Assembly: GCA_963765375.1 (NCBI GenBank)
Contig: CAVXVZ010000009.1
Coordinates: forward strand, 186,001 to 250,000
DNA: 64,000 nt
Reading direction: 5' to 3'
DNA from: Roseiarcus sp963765375
Lineage (GTDB): Bacteria; Pseudomonadota; Alphaproteobacteria; Rhizobiales; Beijerinckiaceae
Shown here in pieces: positions 59,987 through 64,000 of this stretch. Position 1 is the first letter of the stretch. Each line of letters begins with the position of its first letter. Below the pieces are notes generated by a model. It saw only the letters and a list, made by a program, of their open reading frames with translations, ran no database searches and had not been told where the DNA came from. The translations under genes and the position numbers were made by a program.

Positions 59987-61051
59987 ATGTCCGAAAGCCG
60001 CAAACCCCTCACTTACGCCGAATCGGGAGTCGACATCGATACCGGCAACCGTATCGTCGATCGGATACGTCCGCTGGCTCGCGCCACGCGCCGCCCAGGC
60101 GCCAGCGCGGAGCTTGGCGGATTCGGCGGACTGTTCGATCTTCGCGCGGCGGGTTTTGTCGATCCGATCCTGGTTGCGGCGAATGACGGGGTCGGCACCA
60201 AGTTGAAGATTGCCGCCGAGAGCGGCATTTATGACACGATCGGCATCGATCTCGTCGCGATGTGCGTCAACGACATTGTCGTCCAGGGCGCCGAGCCTCT
60301 GTTCTTCCTGGACTATTTCGCGGCCGGCAAGCTCGACGAGGAGGTCGCGTCGGCCGTCCTGCGAGGCGTAGCCGAGGCGTGCGCGCAGTGCGGCTGCGCC
60401 TTGATCGGCGGAGAGACGGCGGAGATGCCCGGCGTTTACGCTGCCGGCGATTTCGACATCGCGGGCTTCGCCGTCGGCGCCGCCGAGCGTGGGACCCTGC
60501 TGCCCCGGCCGGGGCTAAAGGCAGGCGACCTGGTTTATGGCCTAGCGTCGTCGGGGGTCCATTCGAACGGATTTTCGCTGGCGCGGCGCGTTGTTGCGCG
60601 ATCCGGCCTCGGCTGGGATGCTCCAGCGCCGTTCGATCCGTCGCGCTCGCTGGCCGCGGCGTTGCTGACGCCGACGCGCCTCTATGTGCGCCCGCTGCTT
60701 CAGGCGCTGGCGCGAACGAGAGGCATCTACGCGCTCGCCCACATCACCGGCGGCGGCTATCCGGACAATCTGCCCCGCGTGCTCGACGACAGCCTCGCTG
60801 TCTCGCTCGATCTCGACGCCTTCGCGCCGCCGCCCGTCTTTTCGTGGCTCGCGGCGGCCGGCGGCCTCGAGGAAGAGGAGATGCTCCGGACCTTCAATTG
60901 CGGCCTCGGGATGGCGGCCTTCGTTTCCGCCGACCTCGAGGCGGGCGCGCGCGAGGCGCTCACCGATGCGGGCCTGTCGCCGGTGCTGATCGGGGAGCTT
61001 GTTCCCTCCGCCGGCCGGCGCATTGTCACCCGGGGAAAGCTCAAGTTGTGA
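59987..61051 (+). CDS. purM: Phosphoribosylformylglycinamidine cyclo-ligase
   Basis: ATG 59987 with GGAG upstream gives 354 residues. Hallmarks: TYAESGVDIDTGNRIVDRIR, VAANDGVGTKLKIA, DLVAMCVNDIVVQGAEPLFF, GGETAEMPGVY, GLASSGVHSNGFSLAR and HITGGGYPDNLPRVL. It closes the imidazole ring to AIR in purine synthesis. purN overlaps its stop, the usual purMN pair. Confidence 0.96.
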   Translation: MSESRKPLTYAESGVDIDTGNRIVDRIRPLARATRRPGASAELGGFGGLFDLRAAGFVDPILVAANDGVGTKLKIAAESGIYDTIGIDLVAMCVNDIVVQGAEPLFFLDYFAAGKLDEEVASAVLRGVAEACAQCGCALIGGETAEMPGVYAAGDFDIAGFAVGAAERGTLLPRPGLKAGDLVYGLASSGVHSNGFSLARRVVARSGLGWDAPAPFDPSRSLAAALLTPTRLYVRPLLQALARTRGIYALAHITGGGYPDNLPRVLDDSLAVSLDLDAFAPPPVFSWLAAAGGLEEEEMLRTFNCGLGMAAFVSADLEAGAREALTDAGLSPVLIGELVPSAGRRIVTRGKLKL

Positions 61052-61656
61052 ATCCTCGAGTCCGAACGGTCGTCCTCATCTCGGGTCGCGGCTCCAACAT
61101 GAGCGCTCTCGTCGAGGCAGCGCGAGCGCCGGACTTTGCGGCCGAGATCGTGCTCGTGCTGTCGGACGACCCGGGCGCGCCCGGTCTTGCGGTCGCGCGC
61201 GAGGCGGGCGTTGCCGCGGAAGCGATCGACTTCCGGGCCTACCCGGGGACGGCGGCGTTCGAGGCGGCGCTCGGGGGGCGACTTCGCGCCGAGCGGGCCG
61301 ATATCGTCTGCCTCGCCGGGTACATGCGGGTGCTGAGCCCGTCCTTCGTCGAGCGTTGGAAGGGCCGCATGCTCAACATCCACCCCTCGCTGCTGCCGAA
61401 CCTGCGCGGGCTCAACACCCATGAGCGGGCGCTCGCCCAGAAGCTCGCCGAGCATGGATGCACGGTTCACTTCGTGACCGCCGAACTCGACGCCGGGCCG
61501 GTCATCGCGCAGGCGCGGGTGCCGGTTCTGCCCGGCGACGACGCCGAGGCCCTGGCGGCGCGCGTCCTGAGGGAAGAGCACCGGATCTATCCCGCCGCCT
61601 TGAATGCCGTCGCCCGCTCGCTCATTGCCGCCGCTTCGGAGGGCCACGGCGGATGA
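61048..61656 (+). CDS. purN: Phosphoribosylglycinamide formyltransferase
   Basis: GTG 61048 overlaps the purM stop (GTGA). The 202-residue protein has VVLISGRGSNMSALVEAA, DIVCLAGYMRVLSPSFVERW, the Asn/His pair in MLNIHPSLLPNLRGLNTHER and the catalytic Asp in VTAELDAGPVIAQARVPVLP. It transfers formyl from 10-formyl-tetrahydrofolate to GAR. purD is about 32 kb upstream in the window. Confidence 0.96.
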   Translation: MNPRVRTVVLISGRGSNMSALVEAARAPDFAAEIVLVLSDDPGAPGLAVAREAGVAAEAIDFRAYPGTAAFEAALGGRLRAERADIVCLAGYMRVLSPSFVERWKGRMLNIHPSLLPNLRGLNTHERALAQKLAEHGCTVHFVTAELDAGPVIAQARVPVLPGDDAEALAARVLREEHRIYPAALNAVARSLIAAASEGHGG

Positions 61657-61666
61657 CTTTGGGCGC

Positions 61667-61682
61667 TGTTTCACGTGAAGCC
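61667..61682 (+). promoter_or_regulatory. parS-like site
   Basis: TGTTTCACGTGAAGCC matches the ParB-binding consensus TGTTTCACGTGAAACA at 14 of 16 positions, with the full palindromic core TTCACGTGAA. It lies 10 bases after the purN stop. ParB proteins nucleate on such sites near the replication origin, though single matches also occur by chance. Confidence 0.4.
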
Positions 61683-61929
61683 AGTTCTTTGCCCGAGCTT
61701 GTGATCGAATTTGGAAAACCTTGTCCAGACATGCTCGGCCCCGCCGGGCACGGCGTCCGACAAAGTCTAACAGAACAAAAGGCTTTGATCTCCTTGGATT
61801 CCCTTGACCGGATTGAGCGTTTTCAAAGGGTTACGCTGACCCCGAGGCACACAACTTTTGTCCTGTCCTTTTTTTCCGGCGTCGCCGCAAGAAAGGGCGT
61901 CGGGCGGGGCGACCGAGGAGCAAAGGTAA

Positions 61930-62225
61930 GTACCCCCGGCAAAGCCGGGGGCTTTAGGATGAGAGCCGCTCAAAGCGGCTGAAGACGCCGCTGACGCGGC
62001 TTCAACGGGAGGGGCGACGGATAGCTCTATTCCCGCGGAACGGCAAAATCCGAGGTTGCCGTTTCGCCAAACTCGCACGCGACCAAGTGACGACGCCGGT
62101 TGATGGGGCAGATCCTATCTTGCAATTCCGTTTCGCCCCTCCTCTCGGGTTAGAAGTGGCACAGATCAAGAGAGACTGTCCGAAACGTCAAACTGCTACT
62201 GCCACCCCGGCATAGCCGGGGGGTC
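61930..62225 (+). ncRNA. Large structured RNA candidate, HEARO/IscB omega-RNA-like, without a nuclease gene
   Basis: Perfect helices readable by eye, in order: CCCCCGGC/GCCGGGGG at 61933-61940 and 61944-61951; AGCCGCT/AGCGGCT at 61964-61970 and 61974-61980; GCCGC/GCGGC with GAA/TTC outside, 61981-62003; a long-range GGAGGGGCGA (62008-62017) with TCGCCCCTCC (62133-62142). Inside the last is AACGGCAA/TTGCCGTT (62039-62046 and 62056-62063). Further on are GTGGCA/TGCCAC (62156-62161 and 62200-62205) and a closing CCCCGGC/GCCGGGG (62205-62221). Size and layout (5' nexus hairpins, a multistem core, near-identical terminal hairpins) fit the HEARO RNA class, the guide RNA of IscB nucleases, which often occurs alone. 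No ORF of an IscB or TnpB type is adjacent. The class is inferred; strand is the more likely one. Confidence 0.5.
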
Positions 62226-62296
62226 TCCCGCTTACGCTAGCACGTATTCTGATTTTCCGCAATCAATTGTTCGAACAGCAAGGTCGGCGAGGTCTG

Positions 62297-63136
62297 TCAG
62301 CTGAGGCGCTGCAACGCGGCGCGAGCTTGACTGTTGTTGGGGTTGACCTGCACGGCGCGCTGGTAGGACTCGACGGCCTTCGCGTGATTGTTCAATTTTT
62401 CGTAACAAGATCCGAGACCCGCCCATGCCTCCGAGTTGTTGGCGTTGACGTTGAGCGCGGCGTTGAAGTCCTCGATCGCCGCATCAAATTTCCCGGTGGC
62501 CATCAAGCTCTGGCCGCGGGCCTGGTATGGCGCGCCGGCAAAGGGGTCGCGATCGATCGCATTGTTGAAGTCGGTGATCGCCTGGACGTTGTCGCCTTGG
62601 CGCTGATAGATCAGTCCGCGCGCGTGGTATGCCTGCGCGCCCTCCGGGTCGAGTTTGATCGCCTGGTTGAGGTCAGCCAGCGCGGCGGGAAAGTCGTTTT
62701 GCGACCGCAACAGGTTGCCGCGCCCCAGATAGGCGGCAGCGTCGTTGGGATTGACGATGATCGCCTGGTTGAAATCCTGCAGCGCCAGATTGTCTTTCTT
62801 GATCTGGCGATACGCCAACGCCCGATTGGTGTAGGCGCCGGAGAAATTCGGGTCGAGCTCGATCGTATGGGTGAAATCCTCGATCGCGTTCGAATATTGG
62901 CCGAGCTTGGCGTAGACCACGCCACGGGTGTTGTAAGCGGCGGGGTCGCGCGGATTGCGCTCAATGACTTCGGTGAGCGACGCGATATTTCCGGCGTTTG
63001 ATGCCTGAGCTGCGGCGCCGGCGTCAACCTCAGCAACATGGGTCGTCGGATTGAAGCCGCCGATCGTTTCGCTGCATGCGGCCAGCACCAGCGCGGTTGC
63101 CGCCAACCCCGCCGCCATCCATCTGCCTTTCAGCAT
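62297..63136 (-). CDS. TPR-repeat lipoprotein
   Basis: ATG 63136 is chosen because GGAAAG precedes it; upstream in-frame ATGs exist at 63148 and 63151. The 279-residue protein starts with a lipoprotein signal (MLKGRWMAAGLAATALVLAA then Cys). Six or seven tetratricopeptide repeats follow, for example AAYNTRGVVYAKLGQYSNAI and EAWAGLGSCYEKLNNHAKAV. TPR lipoproteins scaffold envelope complexes. Partner unknown. Confidence 0.85.
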   Translation of the reverse strand: MLKGRWMAAGLAATALVLAACSETIGGFNPTTHVAEVDAGAAAQASNAGNIASLTEVIERNPRDPAAYNTRGVVYAKLGQYSNAIEDFTHTIELDPNFSGAYTNRALAYRQIKKDNLALQDFNQAIIVNPNDAAAYLGRGNLLRSQNDFPAALADLNQAIKLDPEGAQAYHARGLIYQRQGDNVQAITDFNNAIDRDPFAGAPYQARGQSLMATGKFDAAIEDFNAALNVNANNSEAWAGLGSCYEKLNNHAKAVESYQRAVQVNPNNSQARAALQRLS

Positions 63137-63277
63137 CGATCTTTCCATCATCGAGCGCCGAAGTCCGCGGCAAGCGCGGAGGGCAAAAGGGCGCACACGC
63201 CTCGATCGATGGTTGGCGACGCCATTATCCAATCCCCGCCGGCAACGTCGCCGCCGCCACAGAAGGGGCGACGCAAA

Positions 63278-63529
63278 TCAGCCGGCGGACCGCGGCGCCC
63301 CGGGGACCGGCTTCGGCTTGACGGGGAGCAGGCCCTCTCGCTGCAACTTCTTCCGCGCGAGCTTGCGCGCGCGCCGGACCGCCTCTGCCTTCTCGCGCGC
63401 CCTCTTTTCGGACGGCTTCTCGTAATGTCCGCGGAGCTTCATTTCGCGGAAAATTCCCTCACGCTGCATTTTTTTCTTCAGGGCCTTGAGAGCCTGATCG
63501 ACATTGTTGTCGCGAACGAGTACCTGCAC
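63278..63529 (-). CDS. rpsU: 30S ribosomal protein S21
   Basis: GTG 63529 gives 83 residues: VQVLVRDNNVDQALKALKKK, QREGIFREMKLRGHYEKPSE and the basic KRAREKAEAVRRARKLARKK. This is bS21 with the longer basic C-terminus common in alphaproteobacteria. It binds 16S rRNA near the anti-Shine-Dalgarno and helps initiation. Confidence 0.93.
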   Translation of the reverse strand: MQVLVRDNNVDQALKALKKKMQREGIFREMKLRGHYEKPSEKRAREKAEAVRRARKLARKKLQREGLLPVKPKPVPGAPRSAG

Positions 63530-63738
63530 GGATAATCCTGTGTGTCGAGGCCGAGCCTCATAAGAAGTGAAGGTTGGCGCCAACCGCAATAGCGCTCGCT
63601 CTCTGGAAGCAAACACCGCGGAATTGCGCGGGCTTTACCAGAGAGGCCATTTCTTGTCCAGAGCGCCCGGCGTCCGCGGCAACAATCCGGTTCCCTTGGC
63701 ATGTCGATCGTGGCATAGAACAATCCAGGGAACTCGTG

Positions 63739-63987
63739 ATGAACAGATTTGAGCGGCGTCCGATCGACGCTGGCGAAGCGAAAATTGAATTTGTGGACGG
63801 CGAATATCGCATCGTTCGGCCCGGGGCCTTCGTGCGGTGCGCCGTCACCGGCGAGCCGATCCCCCTCGAGGAACTGCGCTATTGGAGCGTCGATTGGCAG
63901 GAGGCCTATTCCAGTCCGGCTGCCTCGATGAAGCGCGTATGCGAGAGCGGTTATGGGCGCCGCGACGGTGACTATATACGCGAATAA
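63739..63987 (+). CDS. DUF2093 family protein
   Basis: ATG 63739 gives 82 residues with the DUF2093 pattern: KIEFVDGEYRIVRPGAFVRC, AVTGEPIPLEELRYWSVDWQ, EAYSSPAASMKR. This small family is largely confined to alphaproteobacteria and has no known function. It is divergent from rpsU, with about 210 bases between that must hold both promoters. Confidence 0.85.
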   Translation: MNRFERRPIDAGEAKIEFVDGEYRIVRPGAFVRCAVTGEPIPLEELRYWSVDWQEAYSSPAASMKRVCESGYGRRDGDYIRE

Positions 63988-64000
63988 ACCGTTGTGAAGC

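Noticed and set aside
61653..61982. ORF overlapping the purN stop by ATGA, ending inside the structured RNA
   Set aside because: The composition is not protein-like and it runs through the first hairpins; the parS-like site and RNA helices explain the segment better.
61930..62225. CRISPR array, because of several similar hairpins
   Set aside because: The hairpins differ in sequence and spacing, and there is no regular repeat-spacer pattern.

Overview
The window looks like a chromosome piece from a GC-rich alphaproteobacterium of the order Hyphomicrobiales/Rhizobiales. Pointers are sufBCDS with a DUF59 partner, AapQMP permease subunits, HdaA beside an AI-2E family permease and purMN, a DUF2093 protein, and ATP-grasp/alpha-E/transglutaminase genes. 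A Beijerinckiaceae or Methylocystaceae relative is possible but not shown.

Region 1 (1-25.9 kb) is the tail, fibre and lysis half of a prophage with gene-transfer-agent-like tail proteins. In order it carries a tape measure protein, a TIM-barrel protein joined to a DUF2460 domain, a second DUF2460 protein, a DUF2163 hub protein, an NlpC/P60 peptidase, a large tail-tip protein, an Mtd-type fibre, a repeat-bearing fibre and a giant adhesin-like fibre of about 2,266 residues. A four-gene cassette of membrane and exported proteins follows, its first two members resembling MotA/TolQ and MotB/TolR. Then come a glycosyltransferase, an amidase endolysin and a holin-like protein. An IS701-type and an IS256-type element sit inside the lysis region; the second one rewrites the last codons of the endolysin. 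Head, packaging and integrase genes are not in the window.

Region 2 (26-31.4 kb, visibly less GC-rich) holds fmt, a patatin phospholipase, purD, an AGE-family sugar isomerase and creA. Region 3 (31.5-36.7 kb) has an ATP-grasp/alpha-E fusion with a transglutaminase, a zinc-finger protein and an FAD monooxygenase. Region 4 (36.7-45.2 kb, minus strand) is sufBCDS plus a DUF59 gene, running into aapQMP. Region 5 (45.4-53.5 kb) has a HerA-like ATPase, ppx, ppk, accC and accB. Region 6 (53.5-64 kb) has a molybdopterin oxidoreductase, a PLD-family protein, hdaA, an AI-2E permease, a VOC protein, a CDP-alcohol phosphatidyltransferase, purMN, a parS-like site, a large structured-RNA candidate, a TPR lipoprotein, rpsU and a DUF2093 gene.

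Two observations stand out. First, the segment at about 61,930-62,225 folds by eye into a set of perfect helices, including a 10-bp long-range helix, between two near-identical terminal hairpins. It looks like an orphan HEARO/IscB omega-RNA-type element. Second, at least eleven frameshifts break otherwise well-conserved genes, including ppk and aapQ. Eight of them fall exactly at a GANNTC hexamer whose shortening by one base gives GANTC, the CcrM methylation motif. This pattern points to base-calling error at methylated sites rather than gene decay. I therefore annotate these genes as whole CDSs with the break positions noted.
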